This document shows positions 8,229-16,375 of a DNA stretch of 64,000 nt, in pieces. The position numbers and the translations under genes are program-made. This stretch comes from UBA4644 sp900555855. GTDB taxonomy: Bacteria; Bacillota; Clostridia; Oscillospirales; Butyricicoccaceae. The stretch spans positions 1 through 64,000 of the forward strand of contig DAWAJD010000004.1 in assembly GCA_052289195.1 (NCBI GenBank), written 5' to 3'. The notes beneath the pieces are model-generated. The model had not been told where the DNA came from. It did no database searches and was given only the letters and a program-made list of their open reading frames with translations. How positions within the stretch are numbered: the stretch's first letter is position 1; each line of letters opens with the position of its first letter.

Positions 8229-8450
8229 TTATTCGACCTCGATGATGTCGGTATCGGCCTTCCGCAGGCTCAGCTCATAGCCGCGGACCGTGACTTCCAT
8301 GGGATCGCCCAGCGGCGCTACCTTGCGGATAAAGACCTCGGTGCCCTTGGTGATTCCCATGTCCATGATGCGGCGCTTGATGGGGCCGTCGCCATGGATA
8401 CGGACCACCTTGACGGTGTCGCCGATGCTGGCTTCGCGCAGTGTCTTCAT
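8229..8450 (-). CDS. feoA: FeoA domain protein (first small feo partner of feoB)
   Basis: A 73-residue SH3-like FeoA protein. It shows the family course: an N-terminal GDTVKVVRIHGDGPIKRRI, the MDMGITKGTEVFIRKVAPLGDP core, and the terminal VTVRGYELSLRKADTDIIEV strand. FeoA is a cytoplasmic partner needed for FeoB-dependent Fe(II) uptake. It sits 46 bases before feoB and 31 bases after a second feoA-like gene. A ribosome site (AAAGGAG) precedes ATG at 8450. Confidence 0.93.
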   Translation of the reverse strand: MKTLREASIGDTVKVVRIHGDGPIKRRIMDMGITKGTEVFIRKVAPLGDPMEVTVRGYELSLRKADTDIIEVE

Positions 8451-8481
8451 AGTTGACTTCTCCTTTATCTTGAGTTTTAAT

Positions 8482-8694
8482 TCAGATCATGATCTTGCGG
8501 GCCATTTCTTCGCTGATGGCCACCCGGGTCTCCTTGACCTTGACGATGATGTTTCCACCCATGGCGGCTACCACGGTGGCGGTCCCGCCGGCGACAAAGC
8601 CCATATCCTCCAGGTGCTTTTTCATCTCCGGGCTTCCGCCCACCTTCCGGATCAGGTTTTCCTCGCCCACAGCGGCAAATGCAAGAGGCATCAT
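8482..8694 (-). CDS. feoA: FeoA domain protein (second copy, operon head)
   Basis: A 70-residue FeoA-like protein with MPLAFAAVGEENLIRKVGG at the start and the HLEDMGFVAGGTATVVAAMGGNIIVKV core. It is only distantly similar to the neighbouring feoA, so it is probably an old duplication with a divided role, as in many Clostridia. ATG at 8694 is chosen because GGGAGG lies seven bases upstream; longer in-frame starts lack such a site. The operon promoter lies at 8813-8841, with operator copies over it. Confidence 0.88.
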   Translation of the reverse strand: MMPLAFAAVGEENLIRKVGGSPEMKKHLEDMGFVAGGTATVVAAMGGNIIVKVKETRVAISEEMARKIMI

Positions 8695-8787
8695 ATGGTT
8701 CCCTCCCTTTTCCGGCGCGCCGCCGGAAGACTTTGAAACAGGACAGGCCATGCGGCCCGCGCCCTTTGTTCAGCTGCAAGGGAAAGC

Positions 8788-8805
8788 AGTTAAGCTCCCT
8801 TAACC
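8788..8805 (-). promoter_or_regulatory. Feo-type operator, copy c (feoA promoter region)
   Basis: AGTTAAGCTCCCTTAACC on the plus strand, of form AGTTAA-N6-TTAACC. It sits just downstream of the predicted minus-strand -10 element, where a bound repressor would cover the start of transcription. Confidence 0.7.
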
Positions 8806-8812
8806 GTCCTAA

Positions 8813-8841
8813 AGTTTAACACCTCTAACTGCTCTTGTCAA
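8813..8841 (-). promoter_or_regulatory. feoA-feoB operon promoter with imperfect operator d
   Basis: On the minus strand TTGACA (plus 8836-8841) and TAAACT (plus 8813-8818) are 17 bases apart. The segment 8813-8830, AGTTTAACACCTCTAACT, is a one-mismatch-per-arm version of the operator and fills the region from the -10 into the spacer, 25 bases from copy c. Two sites over one promoter suggest cooperative repression. Confidence 0.6.
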
Positions 8842-8919
8842 GAAAAAGTGTAAAGTTTTTTCTGCATCTTGTAATTTTCGGCAGAGTGTGTTAACCTGAA
8901 AATAGTTTTCGGAGAAAGT

Positions 8920-8935
8920 TGGTATACTTTGCATG
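8920..8935 (+). promoter_or_regulatory. Extended -10 promoter next to the start codon (leaderless candidate)
   Basis: TGGTATACT at 8920-8928 is an extended -10 element. The ATG at 8933 follows after four bases, close to where transcription would start. The only Shine-Dalgarno-like GGAG (8911-8914) is 18 bases from the ATG, too far to work well. Confidence 0.45.
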
Positions 8936-9301
8936 AAGATATTACGGGCATCGGAAGATTATCTGGAAGCCATGCTGATGATGCAGGAAAAGCATGGCTA
9001 TATTCGCTCCATCGACATCGCGGAATACCTGGGCGTCACCAAGCCCAGCGTGTCCTACACCACCAAGCGCCTGAAGGAAAACGGCTATATCACCATGGAC
9101 AAGGATGGGCTCATCACCTTGACGGACAGCGGTCTGGCCATCGCCAATAAGATGCTGGACCGGCACCATACCCTCACCCGGTTTCTGATGGCGCTGGGCA
9201 TCGACGAAAAGACCGCCGAGCAGGACGCCTGCAAAATGGAGCACGACATCAGCCAGCAGACCTATGAGGCCATCTGCGCCCACGCCAAGCTGCATTTTTG
9301 A
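8933..9301 (+). CDS. DtxR/MntR-type metal-dependent repressor (divergent from feo)
   Basis: A 122-residue regulator with the MntR/DtxR start KILRASEDYLEAMLMMQEKHGYIRSIDIAEYLGVTK split over the first helices, a winged helix with KPSVSYTTKRLKENGYI, and the dimerisation block HHTLTRFLMALGIDEKTAEQDACKMEHDIS near 80-110. The Asp/Glu/His positions (DRHHTL, CKMEHD) match the manganese/iron site of MntR. It stands divergent from the feoA operon across a 238-base region with the operator copies, a common place for the controlling regulator. It is the second such regulator in 4 kb. No normal ribosome site precedes the ATG. Confidence 0.85.
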   Translation: MKILRASEDYLEAMLMMQEKHGYIRSIDIAEYLGVTKPSVSYTTKRLKENGYITMDKDGLITLTDSGLAIANKMLDRHHTLTRFLMALGIDEKTAEQDACKMEHDISQQTYEAICAHAKLHF

Positions 9302-9328
9302 GCTGCGGAGGGCCATTTTTGAGAAGCT

Positions 9329-9357
9329 GCCTGCGGAAAATCGCCTTTTCCGCAGGC
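9329..9357 (+). terminator. Hairpin after the DtxR-like gene
   Basis: GCCTGCGGAAAA and TTTTCCGCAGGC form a perfect 12-bp stem with a five-base loop, 28 bases after the stop codon. No T-run follows, although the stem itself carries TTTT, so termination strength is uncertain. Confidence 0.5.
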
Positions 9358-9361
9358 ACTT

Positions 9362-9630
9362 CCATCACTTGACAAGGGGAAACATGGTTTTTCGGGGCAT
9401 ATTCGGCGGCTTGCAGCGTTATCCTCGTTGCCGGGCGACAGCCCGGCGGCCTCGTCTGCCTTGCGGGCCGTCAAATCTGCTCCCGAAAAACTCCTCGGAC
9501 TTTCCGGCGAGCAAAAATCGTTGCTGGCAAGGAAGAGGACGAAGGTGGGCTGACGCCCACCAAGGACGATGACGAAGCCCAGCGGCTATTTTGGCCGCCG
9601 GAAAGCATACTTCCCCTTGTCAAGCGATGG
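9362..9630. repeat. Noncoding element with 20-bp terminal inverted repeats
   Basis: The stretch 9302-9721 has no credible gene. Its main content is a 269-bp unit whose ends, 9362-9381 (CCATCACTTGACAAGGGGAA) and 9611-9630, are inverted copies with a single mismatch; similarity continues inward for several bases. Inside are two matched hairpins: GCCGGGC-GACA-GCCCGGC at 9430-9447 and GGTGGGC-TGAC-GCCCACC at 9544-9561. The layout fits a MITE-like nonautonomous element or a large structured RNA/DNA repeat. No transposase or clear target duplication is visible. Confidence 0.6.
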
Positions 9631-9649
9631 CAGCACTGAAAAAACCCTC

Positions 9650-9678
9650 TTGCATTGAAAAACCCCTTTTGCTATACT
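9650..9678 (+). promoter_or_regulatory. Promoter for the SpoU methylase / dprA / topA run
   Basis: TTGCAT at 9650-9655 and TATACT at 9673-9678 with a 17-base spacer. It lies just outside the right end of the inverted-repeat element. Confidence 0.65.
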
Positions 9679-9721
9679 TTATAAGAAATAACATCACACG
9701 GACCCGGAAGGGGGCTTTTGC

Positions 9722-10468
9722 ATGCTGACCATCACCAGCCGGGAAAATCCGCAGATCAAGCAGGTCTGCGGCCTTTTGAGCGCTTCCAGAAACCGCAGGG
9801 CGGAGGGCCTTTTCGTCTGCGAGGGCTTTACGCTGCTGGAGGAGGCGCTGCGCTCCGGCTGCGTGCCGGAAAGCGTCTTTTGCCTGGACAGCCAGCTTTC
9901 GCGGCTGCCCGCCCTGTCCTGCCCGGTGCGGGCGGTGACGGAGGGCGTCCTGCGCAAGCTCAGCGATGTCCCCGCGCCCCAGGGCGTGGTCTTTACCCTG
10001 CCCATCCCGCCGCGGCGGGAGACGCTCTCCGGCCGGCGCTTTCTGGCGCTGGACCGGCTGCGGGATCCGGGCAATCTGGGCACCATCCTCCGCACGGCAG
10101 ACGCCTTCGGGCTGGACGGCGTGATCCTGCTGGGCGACTGCGTGGATCCTTACAGCCCAAAGGTGGTCCGTTCCGCCATGGGCAGTCTGTTCCGCGCCAA
10201 ACTGTTTTTCTTCACCCCCCAGCAGCTGCGGCAGCAGCTGACGGCGCTTTCCGTCCCCCTGTATGCGGCCCTGCTGGATCCATGCAGCCGCAAGGTCACG
10301 GAGGTGGACCTGCACTGCGCCTGCGCGGTGGTGGGCAACGAGGCCCACGGCGTCTCAGAGGAGACGGCGTCTTTGTGCGACGGCTCGGTCATCATCCCCA
10401 TCCAGAGCGCGGAATCGCTGAATGCCGGCGTGGCTGCGGGCATCCTGATGTGGGAGATGCGGCGATGA
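9722..10468 (+). CDS. TrmH/SpoU-family RNA 2'-O-methyltransferase
   Basis: A 248-residue RNA ribose methylase. The C-terminal SPOUT domain has all three motifs: RDPGNLGTILRTADAFG near 121, VVGNEAHGVS near 205, and IPIQSAESLNAGVAAGIL near 225, which together make the trefoil-knot SAM site. The N-terminal domain (about 1-90) is the small substrate-binding domain seen in TsnR/RlmB-like proteins. The likely substrate is 23S rRNA or tRNA, but the position cannot be told. The stop overlaps the dprA start (ATGA), so the two are coupled. Confidence 0.88.
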   Translation: MLTITSRENPQIKQVCGLLSASRNRRAEGLFVCEGFTLLEEALRSGCVPESVFCLDSQLSRLPALSCPVRAVTEGVLRKLSDVPAPQGVVFTLPIPPRRETLSGRRFLALDRLRDPGNLGTILRTADAFGLDGVILLGDCVDPYSPKVVRSAMGSLFRAKLFFFTPQQLRQQLTALSVPLYAALLDPCSRKVTEVDLHCACAVVGNEAHGVSEETASLCDGSVIIPIQSAESLNAGVAAGILMWEMRR

Positions 10469-11601
10469 GCGGCGGAGACGAGCTGGTCTATGCCGTCTGG
10501 CTGCAGGAAACCGGGCTGAACCCCAGAAAGGCGGCCAAATTGGCGCTGGAGCTGGGGCCGAGGGCCGTCTGGGAGAGCAGCGGGGCAGAGCTGCAGCGGC
10601 ACTGCCGGCTCAATGCCGGCGAGCTGAAGCGGCTGGAAGACCGGGAGCTGCAGCCGGCGCGGACCATTCTGGACCGCTGCCGGGCCCTTTCCGTGACCGT
10701 TTTGTCCATCCGGGACGAGGCATATCCCAAAAGGCTTCGGGAGATCTACGATCCTCCGCTTGTGTTATATGTCCGGGGAAAGCTCCCCGATCTCAACGCG
10801 CTGCCTGCCATCGCCGTGGTGGGACAGCGGAAGGCCACGGCCTACGGGCTGCTGCTGGCGGAAAAGCTGGGCTTTCAGCTGAGCCAGAGCGGCGTTTGCG
10901 TGGTCTCCGGCATGGCGGCGGGCATTGATTCCGCGGCCCATCGGGGCGCGCTGCAGGGCGAGACGCCCACCGTGGCCGTCTTCGGGACGGCCATCGACCA
11001 CTGCTATCCCGCGTCCAACACGGGCCTTCTGCGGGATATTTTGTATCAGGGCGCGGCCATCAGCGAATATCCACCGGGCAAGGCGGGCCATCCGTCCTTT
11101 TTTCCCCGGCGCAACCGGATCATCAGCGGCCTGAGCCTGGGCGTGGTGGTGGCGGAAGCGCCCATGAAGTCCGGCTCGCTGATCACCGCCGAGCTGGCGC
11201 TGGAGCAGGGGAGAGATGTGTTCGCCGTTCCCGGCGGGGTGGATGTGCCCTCCAGCGAGGGCTGCAACGACCTGATCGCCAACGGCGCGAAGTTGGTGCG
11301 GAGCGCAGGGGATATTCTGGAGGAATATGCCGGGCGCTATGCCTTCCGGGAGACGCCGGAGGGCCTGCCGGAGGTCCGCCGCAGACCCCAGAGCCGGGCT
11401 TCCGCCGGCCTGCCGCAGCCTGCGCCCAAGGCCGCGCCGGAGCAGGATCCGGTGCTGGCGGCGCTGGAGGAGCCTTTGCAGCTGGATGAGATCAGCCGCC
11501 GTACAGGCATCCCGGTGAATACGCTGCTCAGCCGCCTGACGCTGTTGGAGCTCAAGGGCCGGATCCGTCAGCTGCCCGGCCAGACCTATGAAAAAATCTG
11601 A
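10465..11601 (+). CDS. dprA: DNA-processing protein DprA
   Basis: A 378-residue protein with the DprA order: N-terminal helical/SAM-like region, then an extended Rossmann core from about residue 105 (AIAVVGQRKATAYG, VVSGMAAGIDSAAHRGAL, PRRNRIISGLS, and the VFAVPGG segment), and a C-terminal winged-helix domain (about 325-375). DprA loads RecA onto single-stranded DNA that enters during transformation; in non-competent Firmicutes it is often kept anyway. The start ATG at 10465 overlaps the previous stop. topA follows 32 bases later, as in many Firmicutes. ComF lies elsewhere in this window (48795-49460). Confidence 0.93.
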   Translation: MSGGDELVYAVWLQETGLNPRKAAKLALELGPRAVWESSGAELQRHCRLNAGELKRLEDRELQPARTILDRCRALSVTVLSIRDEAYPKRLREIYDPPLVLYVRGKLPDLNALPAIAVVGQRKATAYGLLLAEKLGFQLSQSGVCVVSGMAAGIDSAAHRGALQGETPTVAVFGTAIDHCYPASNTGLLRDILYQGAAISEYPPGKAGHPSFFPRRNRIISGLSLGVVVAEAPMKSGSLITAELALEQGRDVFAVPGGVDVPSSEGCNDLIANGAKLVRSAGDILEEYAGRYAFRETPEGLPEVRRRPQSRASAGLPQPAPKAAPEQDPVLAALEEPLQLDEISRRTGIPVNTLLSRLTLLELKGRIRQLPGQTYEKI

Positions 11602-11633
11602 AAACGACCGTTTCGGTGAAATGGAGGAAATAC

Positions 11634-13958
11634 ATGGCAAAGCTTCTCATTGTGGAATCCCCCGCCAAGGCCAAGACCATCACCCGCTACCTGGGCAGCG
11701 GCTTTCAGGTCAAGGCGTCCATGGGACACCTTCGCGATCTGCCCAAAAAGGAACTGGGCGTGGATGTGGACCATGATTTCAAGACCACCTATATCCCCAT
11801 CGAGGGCAAGGACAAGATCATCCGCGAGCTGAAGACCGCGTCTCAGGAGGCGGATTTCGTCTATCTCGCCACCGACCCGGACCGGGAGGGCGAAGCCATC
11901 TCCTGGCATCTGCAGCAGCTGCTGGAGCTGGCGCCGGAAAAGAGCCAGCGGGTCACCTTCAACGAGATCACCCGCACCGCCGTTACCGACGCCATCCAGC
12001 ACCCCCGCGGCATCGACATGGATCTGGTGGACGCCCAGCAGGCCCGGCGGATTCTGGACCGCATCGTGGGCTATAAGCTCTCGCCCTTCCTGTGGCGCAA
12101 GGTCCGCACAGGCCTTTCCGCCGGCCGCGTCCAGAGCGTGGTCACCCGCATGGTGGTGGACCGGGAGCGGGAGATCCGCGCCTTCCAGCCGGTGGAATAC
12201 TGGAGCATTGATGTGGTGCTCCGGCAGAACGCCCGGGATTTCACTGCACATTTCTTTGGTACGGAGGCAGGTAAGCTGGAGCTGCCCGACGAGCAGAGCG
12301 TTCAGACGGTGCTTTCCGCCATCGACGGCCAGCCCTATCAGGTGAAGACCGTGAAAAACGCCCGGAAAAAGCGCCAGCCTGCGCCGCCCTTTACTACCTC
12401 CACCCTCCAGCAGGAGGCCTCCCGCAAGCTGGGCATGACGGCCAAGCGCACCATGGCGGTGGCACAGGAGCTTTATGAGGGCGTGGAGCTGGAGGGCCAG
12501 GGCCACACCGGTCTCATCACCTATATGCGTACCGACTCTCTGCGCATCGCCGCAGAGGCTTCCGCCGCGGCGCGGGCCTATATCGCCGGCCGCTACGGCG
12601 CGGAATATCAGCCCGCCAAGACCCGGGTCTTCCCCCAGAAAAAATCCGCGCAGGACGCCCACGAGGCCATCCGTCCCGCCAATCCCGGCCTGGAGCCGGA
12701 GAGCGTCCGCCGGAGCCTGACGGCGGATCAGTACCGCCTGTATAAGCTGATCTGGGAGCGCTTTATCGCCTGCCAGATGAGCGACGCCATTTTGGATACC
12801 GTCTCGGCAGACATCGGCTGCGGCGGCTATCTGTTCCGGGCCACCGGCCAGAGCGTGGCCTTCCCGGGCTTTCTGGCCCTGTATGAGGAGGGCACCGACG
12901 AGCAGAAGGAGGGCGACGCTTCTCCGCTGCCCGGCCTGCAGCCTGGCGACGCGCCGGAATACCGCGCGGTAGATCCGAAGCAGCATTTTACCCAGCCTCC
13001 CGCCCGCTACACCGAGGCCTCCCTGATCAAGGCCATGGAGGAAAAGGGCGTGGGACGCCCCTCCACCTATGCGCCCACCATTTCCGTCATTCTGGACCGG
13101 GAATATGTGGCCAAGGAGGGCCGGGCCCTGCGGCCCACCAATCTGGGCGAAGCCGTCACCGACCTGATGATCGACAAGTTTCAGGATATCGTGGATGTCC
13201 AGTTCACCTCCTCCATGGAGGCTCAGCTGGACGAGGTGGAAGCCGGCAAGGTGGATTACCGGGAGATCCTGCGGAAGTTTTATGCGGACTTTTCCGCGGA
13301 GCTGCAGCAGGCGGAGATCGATCTGGACAAAAAACGCATCAAGGTCCCCGATGAGGAATCCGATGAGGTCTGCGAGCTCTGTGGCCGCAGAATGGTCATT
13401 AAAAACGGCCGCTTCGGCAAATTCCTGGCCTGCCCGGGCTATCCGGAGTGTAAAAACACCAAGCCCATCACCCAGGACACCGGCGTGCCCTGCCCCAAGT
13501 GCGGCGCCCGGCTGCTGAAGAAAAAATCCAAGAGCGGCTATTATTACTATGGCTGCGAGCACAACCCCAACTGCGATTTCATGACCTGGGATTCCCCCAC
13601 CAAGAAGGTCTGCCCCCAGTGCGGCGGAACGGTGTTCAAGCATTATACCAAGGACGATAAGCGCTATCTCTGCCACAAGCCGGGCTGTGGCTGGTCGGAG
13701 CCTATGGCCACCCGCAAAAAGGCCGCGGAGGGGGAGGAGCCGAAGAAGACCCGCTCCCGCAAAAAGGCAGAGCCCGCCGAAGCACCGGCCAAGACCTCGG
13801 GAGCTGCGGCAAAAAAACCGGCTGCGAAGAAGACGGCGGCCAAAAAGCCCGCAGCAAAGAAAACTGCGGCGAAAAAAACTGCGGTAAAGAAGACGGCGGA
13901 GGGCGAAGCGCCCGCCAAGCGGACCGCCCGGAAGAAGAAAACGGAGGCGGCAGAATGA
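11634..13958 (+). CDS. topA: DNA topoisomerase I (type IA)
   Basis: A 774-residue enzyme that relaxes negative supercoils. The TOPRIM domain begins at MAKLLIVESPAKAKTI and includes ATDPDREGEAISWHL; the catalytic Tyr is in GLITYMRTDS near residue 300. Three C-terminal four-Cys zinc ribbons follow (CELCGRR, CPKCGAR and CPQCGGT). The last 60 residues are a low-complexity Lys/Ala tail with repeats of AAKKPAAKKT, probably for nonspecific DNA binding. ATG at 11634 has ATGGAGGAAA upstream and is preferred to an in-frame ATG 18 bases earlier. The stop overlaps trmFO by four bases. Confidence 0.96.
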   Translation: MAKLLIVESPAKAKTITRYLGSGFQVKASMGHLRDLPKKELGVDVDHDFKTTYIPIEGKDKIIRELKTASQEADFVYLATDPDREGEAISWHLQQLLELAPEKSQRVTFNEITRTAVTDAIQHPRGIDMDLVDAQQARRILDRIVGYKLSPFLWRKVRTGLSAGRVQSVVTRMVVDREREIRAFQPVEYWSIDVVLRQNARDFTAHFFGTEAGKLELPDEQSVQTVLSAIDGQPYQVKTVKNARKKRQPAPPFTTSTLQQEASRKLGMTAKRTMAVAQELYEGVELEGQGHTGLITYMRTDSLRIAAEASAAARAYIAGRYGAEYQPAKTRVFPQKKSAQDAHEAIRPANPGLEPESVRRSLTADQYRLYKLIWERFIACQMSDAILDTVSADIGCGGYLFRATGQSVAFPGFLALYEEGTDEQKEGDASPLPGLQPGDAPEYRAVDPKQHFTQPPARYTEASLIKAMEEKGVGRPSTYAPTISVILDREYVAKEGRALRPTNLGEAVTDLMIDKFQDIVDVQFTSSMEAQLDEVEAGKVDYREILRKFYADFSAELQQAEIDLDKKRIKVPDEESDEVCELCGRRMVIKNGRFGKFLACPGYPECKNTKPITQDTGVPCPKCGARLLKKKSKSGYYYYGCEHNPNCDFMTWDSPTKKVCPQCGGTVFKHYTKDDKRYLCHKPGCGWSEPMATRKKAAEGEEPKKTRSRKKAEPAEAPAKTSGAAAKKPAAKKTAAKKPAAKKTAAKKTAVKKTAEGEAPAKRTARKKKTEAAE

Positions 13959-15274
13959 GCGGGGCCATTGTCGTAGGCGCGGGCCTGGCGGGCTGTGAAG
14001 CCGCTTGGCAGCTGGCCTGCCGGGGCGTTTCGGTGACGCTCCGGGAAATGAAGCCCCAGGAACAGACCCCCGCCCATCATTCGGCGGACTTTGCGGAGCT
14101 GGTGTGCTCCAATTCCCTTCGGGGCGCGGGCCTTTCTACTGCGCCGGGGCTGCTCAAGGAGGAGCTGCGCCGCTGCGGCAGCCTGATCCTGGAGGCGGCG
14201 GATGCTACGCGTGTTCCCGCTGGCGGCGCACTGGCGGTGGACCGGGAGGCCTTTTCCGCCTATATCACCCGGAAGATCCGCAGCCATCCCAACATCACCG
14301 TTCTGCCGGGCCGGGTGGATGAAATTCCCACTGGCCCTTGCATCATTGCCACCGGCCCCCTTACCGACGGCCGCCTGGCAGAAAGCATCGACGCCCTGTT
14401 CGGCGGCGAGCCGCTGCATTTTTACGACGCGGCGGCCCCCATCGTCAGCTTCGACAGCATCGACATGGACCACGCCTATTTTGCCTCCCGCTACGATAAG
14501 GGAACGGCGGACTACATCAACTGCCCGCTGGACCGGGAGGAATATCTGGCCTTTGTGGAGCAGCTGAAGACGGCCAGAGAGGCCCCCGTCCACGGCTTTG
14601 AGGACAAGGCTGTTTTTGAAGGCTGCATGCCGGTGGAGGTCATGGCCCGCCGGGGGGAGGACACTCTGCGCTACGGCCCCATGAAGCCTGTGGGCCTGAA
14701 GGATCCCCGCACCGGGGCGCGGCCCTATGCGGTGGTGCAGCTGCGGGCGGACAACGCGGAAAAAACGGCCTTTAATATCGTGGGCTTCCAAACCCACCTG
14801 ATGCATCCGGAGCAGAAGCGGGTCTTCGGCATGATCCCCGCCCTGCGCCGGGCGGAATATTTCCGCTACGGCTCCATGCACCGCAACAGCTTTCTCCGTT
14901 CTCCCGGGCGGCTGGACCGCTATTACCGGGTCATCGGCCGGGAGGAGCTTTTCTTCGCCGGACAGATCACCGGCGTGGAGGGCTATATCGAGAGCACGGC
15001 CTCGGGCCTTTGCTGCGGGCTGAATCTGGCCCGGCAGCTGCAGGGGCTGGCTCCCGTGACCTTTCCCCGGGAAACGGCCATGGGTGCGCTTTCGCTGCAC
15101 ATCAGCGAAAACCCAGAGCAGCGCTTTGACCCCATGAACATCAATTTTGGCATCATCACGCCGCTGGAGGTGCGCATCCGCGGCAAACAGGAGCGCTATG
15201 CCGCCGTCTCTGCCCGCGCGCTGGAGACGCTGGAGACGCTGCGTCCGCAGATCGAGGAGGGGAGACAGGCATGA
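13955..15274 (+). CDS. trmFO: Methylenetetrahydrofolate-tRNA-(uracil-5-)-methyltransferase TrmFO
   Basis: A 439-residue FAD- and folate-dependent enzyme that makes 5-methyluridine 54 in the tRNA T-loop. It begins with the FAD dinucleotide motif VVGAGLAGCEAAWQLA and shows the TrmFO block REMKPQEQTPAHHS-ADFAELVCSNSLR and later YINCPLDREEY and GQITGVEGYIESTASG. It uses 5,10-methylene-THF, which links it to the folate uptake gene with a THF riboswitch at 56451. Both ends overlap neighbours by four bases (ATGA), so topA, trmFO and plsX are translationally coupled. Confidence 0.95.
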   Translation: MSGAIVVGAGLAGCEAAWQLACRGVSVTLREMKPQEQTPAHHSADFAELVCSNSLRGAGLSTAPGLLKEELRRCGSLILEAADATRVPAGGALAVDREAFSAYITRKIRSHPNITVLPGRVDEIPTGPCIIATGPLTDGRLAESIDALFGGEPLHFYDAAAPIVSFDSIDMDHAYFASRYDKGTADYINCPLDREEYLAFVEQLKTAREAPVHGFEDKAVFEGCMPVEVMARRGEDTLRYGPMKPVGLKDPRTGARPYAVVQLRADNAEKTAFNIVGFQTHLMHPEQKRVFGMIPALRRAEYFRYGSMHRNSFLRSPGRLDRYYRVIGREELFFAGQITGVEGYIESTASGLCCGLNLARQLQGLAPVTFPRETAMGALSLHISENPEQRFDPMNINFGIITPLEVRIRGKQERYAAVSARALETLETLRPQIEEGRQA

Positions 15275-16302
15275 AGATCATTTTAGACGCCATGGGCGGC
15301 GACAACGCACCGCAGGCGCCGGTGGAGGGCGCTGTTCTGGCAGCGGAGCGCTACGGCTGCGATATTTTCCTTACCGGCGACGAGGCCAGGCTCTCCGCGC
15401 TGCTGCAGGGCAGGGGGGCAGGGCATATCACCATCGTTCCTACCACGGAGGTCATTTCCATGGAGGACAAGCCCTCCACAGCCATCCGGCAGAAGAAGGA
15501 CTCCAGCATGAGCGTGGGCCTTCGGATGCTGGCAGAGGGGCAGGCCGATGCCATGATCTCCGCCGGCTCCACCGGCGCGCTGCTGACGGGGGCGACGCTG
15601 GTGACAAAGCGCATCAAGGGCGTCCGGCGGGCGGCGCTGGGGACGCTGGTGCCCCAGCAGAACGGCGGAAAGGCCATCCTGATGGACTGCGGCGCCAATG
15701 CGGAATGCACGCCGGAATATCTGGTGCAGTTTGCCCTGATGGGCTATCTTTATATGAAATGCCAGCAGGGCGTGGAGCGGCCCCGGGTGGCGCTGGTGAA
15801 CAACGGCGCCGAGGAGGGCAAGGGCGACCCCCTGCGTCAGGAGACCTATCGTCTGCTGCAGCAGGCCCATGCAGAAGGCCGCATCTGCTTCGTGGGCAAT
15901 CTGGAAGGACGGGATATCTTCTCCGGCAGCGCCGAGGTCCTGGTGTGCGACGGCTTTACCGGCAATGTGCTGCTCAAGACCGTGGAGGGCACGGCGGGCT
16001 TTTTGCTGCGGGAGCTGAAGGAGATCTTCTATGCAAACGGCCTCTCCAAGCTGGCGGCGCTGGTGCTGAAGCCCGGACTGAAGCGGCTCCGCGGCAAGCT
16101 GGATTACAAGTCCGTGGGCGGCGCGCCGCTGTTCGGCATCTCCAAGCCGGTGATCAAGGCCCACGGCTCCTCCGACGCCCGGGCCTTCTGCGCGGCCTTT
16201 GAGCAGACGATCCTCTTTTCCCACTGCGGCTTTATCGGTCAGGTGGAGGAGAAGATCGCGCAGCTTTCCTGCGGGGAGGAAAAAGAAGAAAAAAATCCCT
16301 GA
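15271..16302 (+). CDS. plsX: Phosphate acyltransferase PlsX
   Basis: A 343-residue enzyme that converts acyl-ACP and phosphate into acyl-phosphate for the PlsY step of phospholipid synthesis. The start MKIILDAMGGDNAP is diagnostic, followed by SAGSTGALL near 106 and VCDGFTGNVLLKTVEG near 225. It is a peripheral cytoplasmic-membrane protein. The neighbour acpP encodes its acyl carrier. The stop is 73 bases before acpP, which has its own consensus promoter in the gap. Confidence 0.95.
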   Translation: MKIILDAMGGDNAPQAPVEGAVLAAERYGCDIFLTGDEARLSALLQGRGAGHITIVPTTEVISMEDKPSTAIRQKKDSSMSVGLRMLAEGQADAMISAGSTGALLTGATLVTKRIKGVRRAALGTLVPQQNGGKAILMDCGANAECTPEYLVQFALMGYLYMKCQQGVERPRVALVNNGAEEGKGDPLRQETYRLLQQAHAEGRICFVGNLEGRDIFSGSAEVLVCDGFTGNVLLKTVEGTAGFLLRELKEIFYANGLSKLAALVLKPGLKRLRGKLDYKSVGGAPLFGISKPVIKAHGSSDARAFCAAFEQTILFSHCGFIGQVEEKIAQLSCGEEKEEKNP

Positions 16303-16308
16303 AACGGC

Positions 16309-16337
16309 TTTACAAGCGGGAATGGCTCTGCTATAAT
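16309..16337 (+). promoter_or_regulatory. Promoter for acpP-rnc
   Basis: TTTACA at 16309-16314 and TATAAT at 16332-16337 with a 17-base spacer. It allows acyl carrier protein, needed in large amounts, to be made independently of plsX. Confidence 0.75.
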
Positions 16338-16375
16338 CTGCACGAATGAAGCCAATGTTAAGGAGGGTTTGCTTT

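Noticed and set aside
9264..9572. Arg/Pro-rich frame across the inverted-repeat element
   Set aside because: It begins inside the DtxR-like gene and reads through both hairpins with no coding-like composition.
9718..11601. 627-residue frame starting before the SpoU methylase and reading into dprA
   Set aside because: Its first 245 residues are the out-of-frame translation of the methylase gene; dprA starts at 10465 with an ATGA overlap.
13790..13958. Lys/Ala repeats at the 3' end of topA as a histone-like gene or DNA repeat
   Set aside because: They are in frame with topA and form its low-complexity tail, which is common in topoisomerase I.
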